A DNA stretch of 64,000 bases from Methanococcoides alaskense (GCF_031454185.1 NZ_JAVDQI010000001.1:310001-374000); one strand, 5' to 3'. Positions 46,758 through 56,009 are shown, counted from the first letter of the stretch. Program-made: numbers and translations. Notes: generated by a model from the sequence alone, not told the origin.

Positions 46758-46865
46758 TAATTCCATTCTTCATTTATAATTCTGTTAAGTATAGTGGAAT
46801 TTATAATAGATTATTACGTAATACATATTGTATATCCATTAATGGGCTAATACGTGGGGGCTAGT

Positions 46866-47417
46866 ATGGCAAAATCATTAGTTGAAAACTTATGGATTAC
46901 ATTAACGGTATTAATTCCAGGTATCATTTTTTACACCATATTTAGAGTTCTAACACTTGTATTGGAAATAAACATACCCTTCCTTACATATGTGGATACA
47001 TCAGATACTCTCTTTATTGGCGTCATAATTTCCTTAGGCTTCATAATACAATTATTTGGTATTGCTATAGAATCATTAGCTATCAAAACTGATATTTATA
47101 AGCATAAATAGCAAAAATATCAACATGCCTTTGAACAAAGATATGAAATCATTGCAACAGTGGATTCTGAAAAGGGTTACAATGTTGAACGTATCGTAGC
47201 CCAATTTTTTATGTCTCACAACATAGCAATAGGGGTTCTAATAAACTTTGAGTGGACTTTTATCTATCTACTTCTTGTTCAACGGTCTGATTCCATTGCA
47301 ATTACTGTAGTATTGCTTCTAGCCATAATAACTATAGCTTCAATGTATGCACCAATAAATAGGTTTAATCATGCTTGTAAAGCATTGTATACTTACTCAA
47401 CCAAACGTTATAAATAA
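46866..47417 (+). CDS. Four-helix membrane protein with in-frame UAG (possible pyrrolysine)
   Basis: From ATG 46866 (GGGGG upstream at 46855-46859) the frame gives MAKSLVENLWITLTVLIP and continues with hydrophobic helices to YKHK, then TAG at 47109-47111. It then runs in the same frame through QKYQHAFEQRYEIIATVD to a TAA at 47415-47417. The second part has two more membrane helices (IGVLINFEWTFIYLLLV, SIAITVVLLLAIITIAS). No ribosome-binding site or good start lies between the two halves. The whole, 183 aa with the UAG residue in the cytoplasmic or outer loop, reads as one protein. Function unknown. Confidence 0.72.
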
Positions 47418-47450
47418 ATTACAAAAAGTATTCTTAAAGGATTAAAAGTT

Positions 47451-47954
47451 ATGAAATTCAAAGAAGAATATTTCTTTTGCAGTCCCAAGCTTCTACGCAA
47501 TGTCGATGAAGTCCATGAGATATTTGCTTGTATTGATGCTATAGAATGGGAACCTGAATTTGAAATTGAGGTTGGAAATAACACATTCCATCACCAAACG
47601 GCATATAATAAAGCATTTGAAGCTGAATTTTCAAAATATGATTGGCAAACGAAACCATTACTTCACGATAATCCGAAGCTGATAGGAGATTTTCAAAAGG
47701 ATGATGTATTCATAGAAGTTCAATTTGGAAACAGTGCCACTATCTATCGTGATTACTATAAATTCCATTATGGATTATCAAAGAACTTGCTTTCGCTGGC
47801 GGTGTTGATTGTTCCAACTACTCCTAAAGATTTCTTCCCAACAAGACCATCAAGCGTTAGCAACATGGCAGAATTTGATTTCGCATACAGATATTTCAAA
47901 TTATTGCCTATTCCAGTTCCCATATTATTACTTGGATTACTGCCAGAAAATTGA
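47451..47954 (+). CDS. BglII-family restriction endonuclease-like protein
   Basis: This 167-aa protein has the nuclease core DDVFIEVQFGNSATIYRDYYKFHYG near 85-110. It resembles the E-x-Q active site and the following Arg/Lys helix of the BglII-type PD-(D/E)xK family. The later strand LLSLAVLIVPTTP also fits. No DNA methyltransferase lies beside it, so as a classical restriction enzyme it would need protection from elsewhere, perhaps hsdM. It may have another target such as invading or modified DNA. The family call is by motif only. Confidence 0.65.
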   Translation: MKFKEEYFFCSPKLLRNVDEVHEIFACIDAIEWEPEFEIEVGNNTFHHQTAYNKAFEAEFSKYDWQTKPLLHDNPKLIGDFQKDDVFIEVQFGNSATIYRDYYKFHYGLSKNLLSLAVLIVPTTPKDFFPTRPSSVSNMAEFDFAYRYFKLLPIPVPILLLGLLPEN

Positions 47955-48036
47955 TGTTTTTTCATATTTAACTTCCACCTGAACATCTCAATGATTTTCA
48001 GAAACCGTTATATGATTTTAAGTGATAGGCTATAAT

Positions 48037-49161
48037 ATGCTAATGTGTAGAAGTTGTGGGCAATCTGTTGGATTTAATGAATTTTGTAGCAATTGTATGA
48101 CTTCTGCATACGTAAAGGAAGTAAAAGATGAAGATGAACTTGGTCTAGCAAAGACAGTATCATTATCAACTGTGAAACCTCCACTACCAACAATTCATGT
48201 AGAGGATGAAGGGAAGCACCTAGCATATTCTTCTAATATCCTGAATACTTATTTTTGCAAATATTGTGATGAAAAATTCCAATCAAAAGATATTTTGCAA
48301 CGGCATATTGAAGACGACCATATCATATGCAAATATTGTCATAAATACTTCCAATCAAAAATTCTCTTGAAACAGCATATTAAAGACGTGCATACCACAT
48401 GCAAATACTGTGGAGAATACTTCCAATCAAAAGATATTTTGCAACAGCATCTTATAAATGTGCATTACAATTGTAAATATTGTGACAACAATTTCCAGTC
48501 AGAAATTCTTTTGAAGCAGCACATTAAAGACAAACATAGCATCTGCAAATACTGTGGAGAATATTTCCAATCAGAAATTCTCTTGAATAAACATATTAAA
48601 GATGCCCACATCATATGCAAATTTTGTGAGAAAGAGTTCCAATCAATAAATAATTTGAAGAAGCACATTAAAGACGTCCATCGCAAATGCAAATATTGTC
48701 ATAAAAAATTCAAATCAGCAAATGGTTTGGAGCAGCATATTAAAGGCGTGCATAATAATAACCAAACAAAAGAAAATCCAAAATCAAGTGTTCCGAAACT
48801 ACATAGTATGAAGAAGTTGTATAATGATATACGATTAAGAGAAGCCAATAGAAATATTGATGAACAATTTTTCAGAGAATATGATGAACAAAAAGTAACA
48901 ATACTTGCTGAAACTCAAATATATAGTCATAACGAAAATTGGATTAAGAAAGTCCATTTGGGATGCAAAATTATTGAATCAAACGATAATGGCATAAGAA
49001 TACAAAAGTGGATTCAAGGAAGGATAAGCTACAACCACGAGGAGATTCCGAAATTTTATCGAAATGGGACTCCTTCAGCATATAGTTCCATAACTGCGGA
49101 TGAAAATAATAGATGTTCTGGAACTCTTATTGTAAAAGATATTAAAAAAGGATGGATTTAA
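48037..49161 (+). CDS. Seven-finger C2H2 protein with N-terminal zinc ribbon (zinc-finger protein 3)
   Basis: About 374 aa from ATG 48037 (MLMCRSCGQSVGFNEFCSNC, a short zinc ribbon). After a linker, residues 74-240 hold seven tandem fingers of 24 aa, each C-K-(Y/F)-C-x5-F-(Q/K)-S-x5-L-x2-H-(I/L)-x3-H. This is the classical C2H2 spacing (Cx2C-x12-Hx4H). The C-terminal 130 residues (YNDIRLREANRNIDEQF, EIPKFYRNGTPSAYSS) are a unique domain. Tandem classical fingers of this length are rare in archaea. The array could recognise DNA or RNA. Confidence 0.82.
   Translation: MLMCRSCGQSVGFNEFCSNCMTSAYVKEVKDEDELGLAKTVSLSTVKPPLPTIHVEDEGKHLAYSSNILNTYFCKYCDEKFQSKDILQRHIEDDHIICKYCHKYFQSKILLKQHIKDVHTTCKYCGEYFQSKDILQQHLINVHYNCKYCDNNFQSEILLKQHIKDKHSICKYCGEYFQSEILLNKHIKDAHIICKFCEKEFQSINNLKKHIKDVHRKCKYCHKKFKSANGLEQHIKGVHNNNQTKENPKSSVPKLHSMKKLYNDIRLREANRNIDEQFFREYDEQKVTILAETQIYSHNENWIKKVHLGCKIIESNDNGIRIQKWIQGRISYNHEEIPKFYRNGTPSAYSSITADENNRCSGTLIVKDIKKGWI
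48256..48759 (+). repeat. Seven tandem 72-bp repeats encoding zinc fingers
   Basis: Units begin at 48256, 48328, 48400, 48472, 48544, 48616 and 48688. They are similar at DNA level, with (A)TGCAAATA(T/C)TGT as the shared start. Such arrays can change in copy number by slippage. Confidence 0.85.
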
Positions 49162-49190
49162 AATTATATTATAAATTCATCAATTTGTAG

Positions 49191-49913
49191 TTATTCATCA
49201 TCTTCAATTTCAAGATATGACTCTCGTAATTTTCCTAATTTTTGTTCAATAATATTAATGTCAGATATCACTGTTTTTTCTAAATATTCTAATTCTTGTC
49301 TACCTTCTGGAGTATCAGATTCATAGGGATTAAACTCTCTTATCCTACCAAGAAATTCATCTAATGGGATTCTTAATTTGTCACTAGCAAGATAAAGATA
49401 TGGAATCACGTCATCAATAGAATATCTTCTAGTGTTTTCATTAACTAACCACGACCGTGGTACTTCTCCATTATCACTATGACCATAATATTCTTCCAAC
49501 ATTAGTTCTTCATAATGTAGAGGAACATATACTTCGTCTGATTTCAAAGCATCCTGCAATGGATAGTAAAGTCTTTCAAGTCTTTTTTCAATATATAAGA
49601 TGTTCTTTTCAACAATGCCTTGTCTAATCATTCTATCTGTTTGGGCATGACTATGTCCATTTTGTCTAATTATTTTTTTGTTTTGTTCAAGGCTATCTTG
49701 ATTTTGCTTGATTATAGCATCAGTTTTTTTAAGACTAGCTTGATTTAGCTTGATTATATCATCAGTTTGCTCAAGTGCAGAATCTGTTTTTCTGACAATT
49801 AACCAAGTCAAAGTAGCATAAATTGCGGTAATCAATACAAGCGCTACTGTAGACCATTCCATGATTATCGAGCTTTCATCAATAAGTGGGATAATTATTT
49901 GCTGAATTAACAT
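49191..49913 (-). CDS. Membrane protein with coiled coil, unknown
   Basis: This 240-aa protein has one transmembrane helix (VALVLITAIYATLTWLIV) near residues 23-40. A coiled coil of repeated units (QTDDIIKLNQ, KTDAIIKQNQ, QNKKIIRQNG) spans 45-95 and an acidic globular C-terminal half follows. No enzyme motif is recognised. Similar one-helix plus coiled-coil proteins are common in bacterial and archaeal islands. A start at an internal Met (residue 18) would remove a short leader. It is convergent with the seven-finger gene. Confidence 0.65.
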   Translation of the reverse strand: MLIQQIIIPLIDESSIIMEWSTVALVLITAIYATLTWLIVRKTDSALEQTDDIIKLNQASLKKTDAIIKQNQDSLEQNKKIIRQNGHSHAQTDRMIRQGIVEKNILYIEKRLERLYYPLQDALKSDEVYVPLHYEELMLEEYYGHSDNGEVPRSWLVNENTRRYSIDDVIPYLYLASDKLRIPLDEFLGRIREFNPYESDTPEGRQELEYLEKTVISDINIIEQKLGKLRESYLEIEDDE

Positions 49914-50267
49914 GGTATGAACCTTTACACTTTAATATTTTTTAAAAAAACTTACATTCAATATAAGTATTATCTGTTGGAATCGAAATTAATCTTCATA
50001 TCATTGGTAGCACCTATCCATGTAATATATTTAAAAATTCCTCAAAATTTAATATTATGATTTCAATCAATAAGATTATCAAATGTACAATGATGATAAC
50101 ATCGGAGATTTGGTTTGATAATAAGTTATGGGGATACTCGCCTTCATTTACAATAATTCAATATTAGTACTCTGACAATGAAAAAATAGGGGAATACTCT
50201 TTCCCCATTCATCCCTCTGAATAAAAAATCCTTACAACCTTCTCTTTTCCTTGGAAACAAAGCAGCC
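49914..50267. other. AT-rich intergenic region
   Basis: No convincing gene, hairpin or promoter stands out. Confidence 0.4.
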
Positions 50268-50870
50268 TTAATCCACATCTCCACTAACATTGAACTCTGC
50301 ATACACTGGATAATGGTCAGACACGGCTACAGTTTCCTCTTCTGTCAGTTGATACTCCAAGTCATACCTGAAAACACTGGCTTGACCATACAGGTCAGAT
50401 GTGTCTGTCAGAATTATTCTGTCATAGGTATAGTCCGTTGACTTCGTTGTGGTGTCATGTGTGTCATCAATAGCCCAGTAGTAGTCTTCAAGGTCTGAAC
50501 TTGAATCCTCATCGAAGTATCTCCCATCAGCATTGAAATCTCCTAGGATTATGAAATCCTGCTCATCAGGATATACATCCTGTGCATGTTCCAAGGCTTC
50601 GTCTAGGGCATTGATTTCTTCGGTGGCTTCGTCAGGGTCTGTGTGGATTACTATTAGAACAGCATCATAATCACCATGGAGTGACTTGAACGATGCTATG
50701 TAGGGTTGCCTGTGGAATGGGTCTGTTCCCTCTGGTTCTGAGAAACAACTTCTTTTCTGAATAATATAATAAAACCAATAACGAATTCTATCTTCCTTGA
50801 AAACATGCCCAATGAGGCATATCATCTTCATCGGGGTACATATGGTATGCCGAAATGGTTGCTTATACAA
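50268..50870 (-). pseudogene. Truncated endonuclease/exonuclease/phosphatase (DNase I-like) gene
   Basis: The 200-aa frame keeps the C-terminal two thirds of an EEP-fold nuclease. The segments are DPFHRQPYIASFKS, AVLIVIHTDPDEATEEI, FIILGDFNADGRYFDED (catalytic Asp-Asn) and VSDHYPVYAEF (catalytic His). The N-terminal third, with the Asn and catalytic Glu of the QE motif, is missing. The first 45 codons look like a degraded version. Probably inactive. The tail end has chromosome-like codon use, so it may derive from a host gene. Confidence 0.7.
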
Positions 50871-51133
50871 TTTGTATCAAGGACGTTTTCAACCCTCTAT
50901 AAGTATGACATACATAAAATTTGTGTACTCGATGCTATGTAACTTCATGCACCACCATGAAAGCCTAATAGAAATGAATCTATGATTATAGTTGACCTAA
51001 ATACAGATTAAAATTATTAGCTGATTATAGGGATAAAAAATTATAAAAATTATATTAGTTTGTGATAGAAAACAGTTTTCCGATTCTTTAAGTTAATAGA
51101 TAAATATTTATGCGTATTGTTCATGTACATCAT

Positions 51134-51730
51134 ATGAAGATAATTGGCAAAATATTGTTATTTTTTTCTTCATATTCATTGCTTTTTTTAATACTACTAA
51201 TTGGAGAAATTGAACACTTTTTGTCACTTGAATCCAGTGTTTCAACAATACCGAATACAATAAAAATGATTGTTTATTCGGTATTATTCATATTTTCTTT
51301 GATTTCAATTTGGTACTTTAAATCAAGTTATCGCTTTGGTTCCTTTAATGATAAAACAACAATAACAATTAAATCAGTTTCAAATAGTAGTCAAGAAATA
51401 ATATCATATTTGATTACAATTGTGATTCCACTTATTGGGAGCGTTTCATCATTTATAGTGGTTAGTGATTGGACCAATCTTTTTTCTACCTTCACTATAT
51501 TGATTTTCATTTCTATATTATACGTGAATTCAAATCTCGTAGTAGTTAATCCAATGCTTATTATTTTTGGTTATTCCATTAATAAAATCAATTTCTGTTA
51601 TGAGAACATCCCCGATATTGTGTTTGAAGGAGTTTTATTGTCCGATAATAAATTCGATATTCGAAAAATATCTTCTACAACTATTGTTAATAACATTGAT
51701 GAAAATACTTTCATATTAAAGAGGGTTTAA
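51134..51730 (+). CDS. kwaA: KwaA-like membrane protein (putative Kiwa defence system)
   Basis: About 198 aa from ATG 51134; an ATG at 51110 would add eight residues. Four transmembrane helices are visible (LLFFSSYSLLFLILLIG, MIVYSVLFIFSLISIWY, IISYLITIVIPLIGSV, LFSTFTILIFISILYV) with a short C-terminal domain. Kiwa consists of a four-helix membrane protein KwaA of about 200 aa followed by KwaB (DUF4868). The next gene starts two bases after this stop and fits KwaB. Kiwa senses phage attack at the membrane, with KwaB as effector. The identification rests on size, topology and gene pairing. Confidence 0.6.
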   Translation: MKIIGKILLFFSSYSLLFLILLIGEIEHFLSLESSVSTIPNTIKMIVYSVLFIFSLISIWYFKSSYRFGSFNDKTTITIKSVSNSSQEIISYLITIVIPLIGSVSSFIVVSDWTNLFSTFTILIFISILYVNSNLVVVNPMLIIFGYSINKINFCYENIPDIVFEGVLLSDNKFDIRKISSTTIVNNIDENTFILKRV

Positions 51731-51731
51731 A

Positions 51732-52745
51732 GTGGAAAGAGCAAAAATAGAATTAATTTATGATGAGCTTAAGAATTACATAATATCGAGTTCAAGAATT
51801 CCACCCTATGTTACCATAGTTGGTGAAGAGATTAAATCAGGTAACAAAAAAACAAGTGCTTTTACTATTGCCAGTGAAAATGATTTTGATGAGTTTATAA
51901 AAATATTAAATGGTTTCTCTCTAAATATCAATGGATATATTCAAGGGTCACTTAATATTGCTGAACTAAAAGGTGACGACAAAGATTCTGGTTTTTTTTA
52001 TAAAAAAGTTGATGAATTTGATTTGGAAACACTTATTCAATTAACAAATTCCTCATTGATTGACCCCGATATAAAAGTAGTGGATTTCTTAAAACCATCC
52101 AGATTTAAACATGTTTTTTTGGTTATTGAACTTAATTTGGATGAAGCTAGTTCTAAAAAATTGGTTCTATTTAAAGGAATTTCTCAAAATTACTATACTG
52201 CTAAAAACAAATTCACTTTATCTCCTTACAACGAAAATCATTCCCTAAAGGTAAAATATCTAGATAATAAAAAAGACATTATATTCGATGATAATTTTGA
52301 AATAGCAGCATATTTGGATGATATGAACGCTTCTTTTATTTTTGTACAAAACCGTCGAAAATTTGAGGATTTGTTTGGTTATCATGAAAAATATGAAGAT
52401 GCCTATTCAATGTTATCTTCCAAACTGGACTTTATTGAGTGGGGTAAAACAGAGCCAACATTGTACATTAAGAGGTACTGTTATTCAATTTCAAATTATG
52501 AAAGAGTTGAAGAATGTATTGAATTTATGCTACAAGATTTACGTTCAAAAGAAGATAATGAAATTAAAATGGCTTTCACTTCTAAGAAAATAGAATATAA
52601 TGTGAAAACAGACGGTCAAGTGCATATTATTCCAGAAAATCCAACACAACTCAAAGCACTACTGTACATAATCAATGATGGTGTTGCAAAAACTTGCCTC
52701 CTTGGAAGAAATGTTATGGGAACAAAGTTTGAAGAACTTTTATAA
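51732..52745 (+). CDS. kwaB: DUF4868-like protein, KwaB candidate
   Basis: This 337-aa protein starts at the GTG at 51732 behind AAGAGGG. It has an N-terminal mixed alpha/beta region. The central stretches KHVFLVIELNLDEASSKKLV and NENHSLKVKYLDNKKDIIF, and a C-terminal region (QLKALLYIINDGVAKTCLLG), match the general layout of DUF4868. Length and pairing with a four-helix membrane gene agree with KwaB, the DNA-binding effector of Kiwa. I see no textbook motif that proves it. Confidence 0.6.
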   Translation: MERAKIELIYDELKNYIISSSRIPPYVTIVGEEIKSGNKKTSAFTIASENDFDEFIKILNGFSLNINGYIQGSLNIAELKGDDKDSGFFYKKVDEFDLETLIQLTNSSLIDPDIKVVDFLKPSRFKHVFLVIELNLDEASSKKLVLFKGISQNYYTAKNKFTLSPYNENHSLKVKYLDNKKDIIFDDNFEIAAYLDDMNASFIFVQNRRKFEDLFGYHEKYEDAYSMLSSKLDFIEWGKTEPTLYIKRYCYSISNYERVEECIEFMLQDLRSKEDNEIKMAFTSKKIEYNVKTDGQVHIIPENPTQLKALLYIINDGVAKTCLLGRNVMGTKFEELL

Positions 52746-53019
52746 ATATTGTGATTCTAATTATTTCTAAATCTCAAATTGGTAAGGTTAAAAATATTAT
52801 TTTAGCAGCGGTGATTATCTCTTTGAATTTCTATCTTCCTAAATGGCATGTCATCAATGGCATACCATTTCTGTTGATACATATAATATTCCGAAAACTA
52901 CTGATGTATCAATTTTTCTTAAATAGAGAAGCTCAGTCAATGAAGACAAAACAGAATAAATTAGTCTGTTAAAAATCAATTCATCTTAAACTTCACAAGA
53001 TATTAAGATACACAATATT

Positions 53020-53838
53020 TCATTTGTTTATTAGATTGGATAATTCTTCAATACTCAGTGGTGGCTTTTTTTTATGAATCATATTATGGCAATTTGAGCA
53101 CACTAAAGCAATATCATCAATTGTTGTTGGAGATGAACCATCTCTGCTGCCAATCGGTTCTATATGGTGTGCAATTATGTAGTTCTTGCCTATTTCCCCA
53201 TAGACCTCTTTATAATTCATATCGCAAACTTCACATCGATAATCTGATTTTTTCTTCTTTTTGTCAATGATTTTTTTGTTTCTTTTCCTAAATACAGCTT
53301 CTTTAATGTATTGTTCACCTTCATTTTCTTCAAAAATTTCATCAACGCAATCATACAAAAAATTTGTTTTTGATTCCATTGCATGTATTTTGTCAAGACG
53401 TTCCGTATCTAGTTTTAATACTGTATTTTGATTTGCCTCAAGATTAAGAGTGAATGGTTTGAAATTTTTGTCCCAATCAACTTCAACATAATGCTCCCAG
53501 AGAATACCTTTTTGTTTTACTATCCCTGGTCGATACTTGTATTTGCTTTTAACTGTACCTTTTCCCACGATTTGTGTTCCTTCTTTAGCATAAATTGTGT
53601 CACCCTTATCCATGTGGTAAGCCACATGTTTAAGACTACTCTGCCTAGTTGGTGAAGGAAGAGCTTTACTTCTCCATACGGTATAAAACTCTTTTTCATC
53701 AATTTCAGAACAGTCACCAACAACAGGTTCACCATTGAAATAGTATCCAATAGCTGCAATTCCTTGGTCACGACATTGTTCCCACACCTCAGTCCCTTGA
53801 TTTCCCCATCGGAATGCCATTCTCCAATAATTTGTCAT
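53020..53838 (-). CDS. HNH endonuclease with EVE/PUA-like N-terminal domain
   Basis: The 272-aa protein begins WRMAFRWGNQGTEVWEQC. Residues 1-120, with WRSKALPSPTRQSSLKHVAY and DTIYAKEGTQIVGKGTV, resemble EVE-type modified-base readers. The C-terminal HNH domain has CEVCDMNYKEVYG, then IIAHHIEPIGSRDG and VCSNCHNMIHKK. The likely role is cleavage of DNA with modified bases, a type IV restriction activity. It shares direction with the 108-aa gene upstream, nine bases away. Confidence 0.8.
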   Translation of the reverse strand: MTNYWRMAFRWGNQGTEVWEQCRDQGIAAIGYYFNGEPVVGDCSEIDEKEFYTVWRSKALPSPTRQSSLKHVAYHMDKGDTIYAKEGTQIVGKGTVKSKYKYRPGIVKQKGILWEHYVEVDWDKNFKPFTLNLEANQNTVLKLDTERLDKIHAMESKTNFLYDCVDEIFEENEGEQYIKEAVFRKRNKKIIDKKKKKSDYRCEVCDMNYKEVYGEIGKNYIIAHHIEPIGSRDGSSPTTIDDIALVCSNCHNMIHKKKPPLSIEELSNLINK

Positions 53839-53846
53839 AGTATCAC

Positions 53847-54167
53847 TTACTCTTGATTCTTCAGATATTCACATTCATTAAAATCAATTTCACAATTATG
53901 CATACATTCATCCAATCTGCCCATTGTTTGCCCTCTCATAATTTCATCTTTTTCAACCATCATAATCTTCCCACATTGCATTTCAAGGGGAACTTTTATT
54001 CCGATAAGACCTTGAATCAAAGCACTTGCTTCCTTTGTACTTAAAGTATCAAGTGAAGCTTCACCCAACTTTTCCATGAAATCATTGTAGAATATTTTAT
54101 CATCTTCTACACTTGCATATTCCGAAATTAGAGCATTAATATAGTGTTCTTGTGCCTCTGTCGTCAT
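53847..54167 (-). CDS. Small acidic protein, unknown, upstream of the HNH gene
   Basis: About 106 aa from ATG 54167 (MTTEAQEHYINALISEYASV). It is helical, acidic and has three Cys near the end (MQCGKIMM, CMHNCEID, CEYL). It ends nine bases before the HNH gene, so the two are probably one operon. It may be a regulator or partner. No family is recognised. A short peptide-like relic lies just upstream (54240-54361). Confidence 0.6.
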   Translation of the reverse strand: MTTEAQEHYINALISEYASVEDDKIFYNDFMEKLGEASLDTLSTKEASALIQGLIGIKVPLEMQCGKIMMVEKDEIMRGQTMGRLDECMHNCEIDFNECEYLKNQE

Positions 54168-54361
54168 TTTCAATCACATCTTCAATAATTTACCAATCAA
54201 AATTAATGCATATATTTTTGAAAGCTTCCCATTTGTTCTTAATTCAATAACTGTCCCCATTCATCAAAGAACGCATGAATCTTTCCCATATCATTATCGA
54301 AACAATTGGAAAGCAAGAACATCATTGTTTTCCCAACTTCATATCGAATCTTGGGAATGAA

Positions 54362-55522
54362 TTACCTCCACTCGCTATATGAGGGGTCTGAAACAACATT
54401 ATCTCCTCTTGCTTGAACAAGTATTCGATACAGTTCATCTGAATTTACTTTTAAGTCAGTTACTTCGTAAGTTATCGGAATATCAGTTGGTAACTTTGGC
54501 AGTTCTTCACTTGTTATGTGGGCATACACCGTATTCTCATCCAATGTTTGTAAAGCAACATATATTTCGACATTGTTTGCTTCTAATGAACCTACATTGG
54601 TTACAGTGACAGTAACATCAACGTAATCAGCATTCCCATTACTTCTTACAGTTGCATCAAATGTAGTAAAAAGTTCTGTTTTTTCATAAATTGGCAAAAT
54701 TTGAGCATCTTCACTTTGGTACTCTTCAGGAATAGCTCCTACATTCCAACCAGTATTTGTTGTCTCTAAGTAGTAATAATTCTCATTATTGTATGTATAA
54801 TAAGAACCTGATATGTCATCAGACCCCTTTATACCAATAGCTGCATGGCTGGGTAGCGTAATAAATACAACATCATATCCAAGTTCTCTAAGTATTGCTG
54901 CTGAGAGTATTGCAGTATCTTCACAATCTCCCCCTCCAAGGTATAAGGTTTCATAAGGAAATCGTGGATATTCATCGTATCCCGAACTAATACTGTCTGA
55001 AGTATATGGAAGGGCTTGAACAAAGGATATAGCAAGGTAAGGTATTTCAGAATCTGGCAGTTCCATTGTCATTGTTAAATTATCCAATGAGTTTGCAATG
55101 CTTTCAATCAGTTTGTCATCATATGGGTCAGTTATGAATGATGAATAATCCCTATCACGATTGCGATTCGAATAAAAATCATATATGTCGGTGTCATAAG
55201 TTGTATAAATTGAACATTCATACGTACGGTATTCCCACTTATAGGTCTTCTCTTGTGTCCGACCAGTATCATCCGGCATCTTAAAATCGAAATCATCAAA
55301 AGACCCATATGGTTCGTGAAAGGCAAGTGTCTTTGTAGCCTCTGCAATTGTAGTCATTGTTTCAATGTTGTTTTCATATATTTCAATAGGCTCTTCAGAA
55401 AGTTCGCTTAAATAATCTGCTAGCACTGGATACCCAATTGTAAAGAAAGTAAATATGGTGAAAATTGTAATTGATATTAGAACTGCTTTTGCAAAAGACA
55501 TCAGTACCCAAAATTGCATCAT
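54362..55522 (-). CDS. Membrane-anchored transglutaminase-like protein (island copy)
   Basis: This 386-aa protein has an N-terminal helix (AVLISITIFTIFTFFTIGY) and an extracellular Tyr/Asp-rich region. The transglutaminase core has Cys in YLGGGDCEDTAILSAA, His in FITLPSHAAIGI and a following YYLETTNTGWNVG where Glu replaces the usual Asp. A C-terminal beta domain (VTVTVTNVGSLEANNVEIYV) resembles a CARDB module. It resembles in layout the chromosomal protein at 23195-24361. ATG 55501 (MSFAKAV) is an alternative start. Its job in the island is unclear. Confidence 0.75.
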   Translation of the reverse strand: MMQFWVLMSFAKAVLISITIFTIFTFFTIGYPVLADYLSELSEEPIEIYENNIETMTTIAEATKTLAFHEPYGSFDDFDFKMPDDTGRTQEKTYKWEYRTYECSIYTTYDTDIYDFYSNRNRDRDYSSFITDPYDDKLIESIANSLDNLTMTMELPDSEIPYLAISFVQALPYTSDSISSGYDEYPRFPYETLYLGGGDCEDTAILSAAILRELGYDVVFITLPSHAAIGIKGSDDISGSYYTYNNENYYYLETTNTGWNVGAIPEEYQSEDAQILPIYEKTELFTTFDATVRSNGNADYVDVTVTVTNVGSLEANNVEIYVALQTLDENTVYAHITSEELPKLPTDIPITYEVTDLKVNSDELYRILVQARGDNVVSDPSYSEWR

Positions 55523-56009
55523 TACTATAAATTTTTTGCGATTTTAATTTAGTATCACATTTTTGATTATAAGTGCATTAAATGATACAACATCTTCTTA
55601 TCTTCAATCTTTTTTGACTAGATATTGAATCATTGGGATGGAATTTTCACAGGAACAAGTGCATATTCATATATTTCCTTGAATCAACACACAAATGTGA
55701 GTAAATGTATGAAATTGTTATAATATCTTGAATTCCATAAATCTATCATAAAACCAAAGAAATGTTGCAACTTTTAAGTAATCAGAATATTATTATTACT
55801 AATAAAATTCATTGATTTTGAAATATTATTACTAATAGTAACATCGATGTAAAATTCATTACCATCTATTCATTTTCAGATTCACCTTGGCAGCATATAC
55901 AAAAAGGCATTGCTGCGACATTATAGTAATGTATATATCAGTTGAAAATTCTAAGTTAATCATATAAAGTTAACTTGAATAATAATTTGAATTTTTGAGA
56001 TGATATGAA
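55523..56009. other. AT-rich intergenic region with short direct repeats
   Basis: No gene is seen. TATTATTACTAATA occurs at 55791-55804 and 55824-55837, and AAAATTCATT at 55804-55813 and 55851-55860. The doubled pattern just upstream of the winged-helix gene may be regulatory. Confidence 0.4.

Noticed and set aside
52751..52972. 73-aa hydrophobic open frame after kwaB
   Set aside because: It opens with a GTG six bases after kwaB but has no ribosome-binding site, an unconvincing composition and several stops in the alternative frames. It may be decayed sequence.
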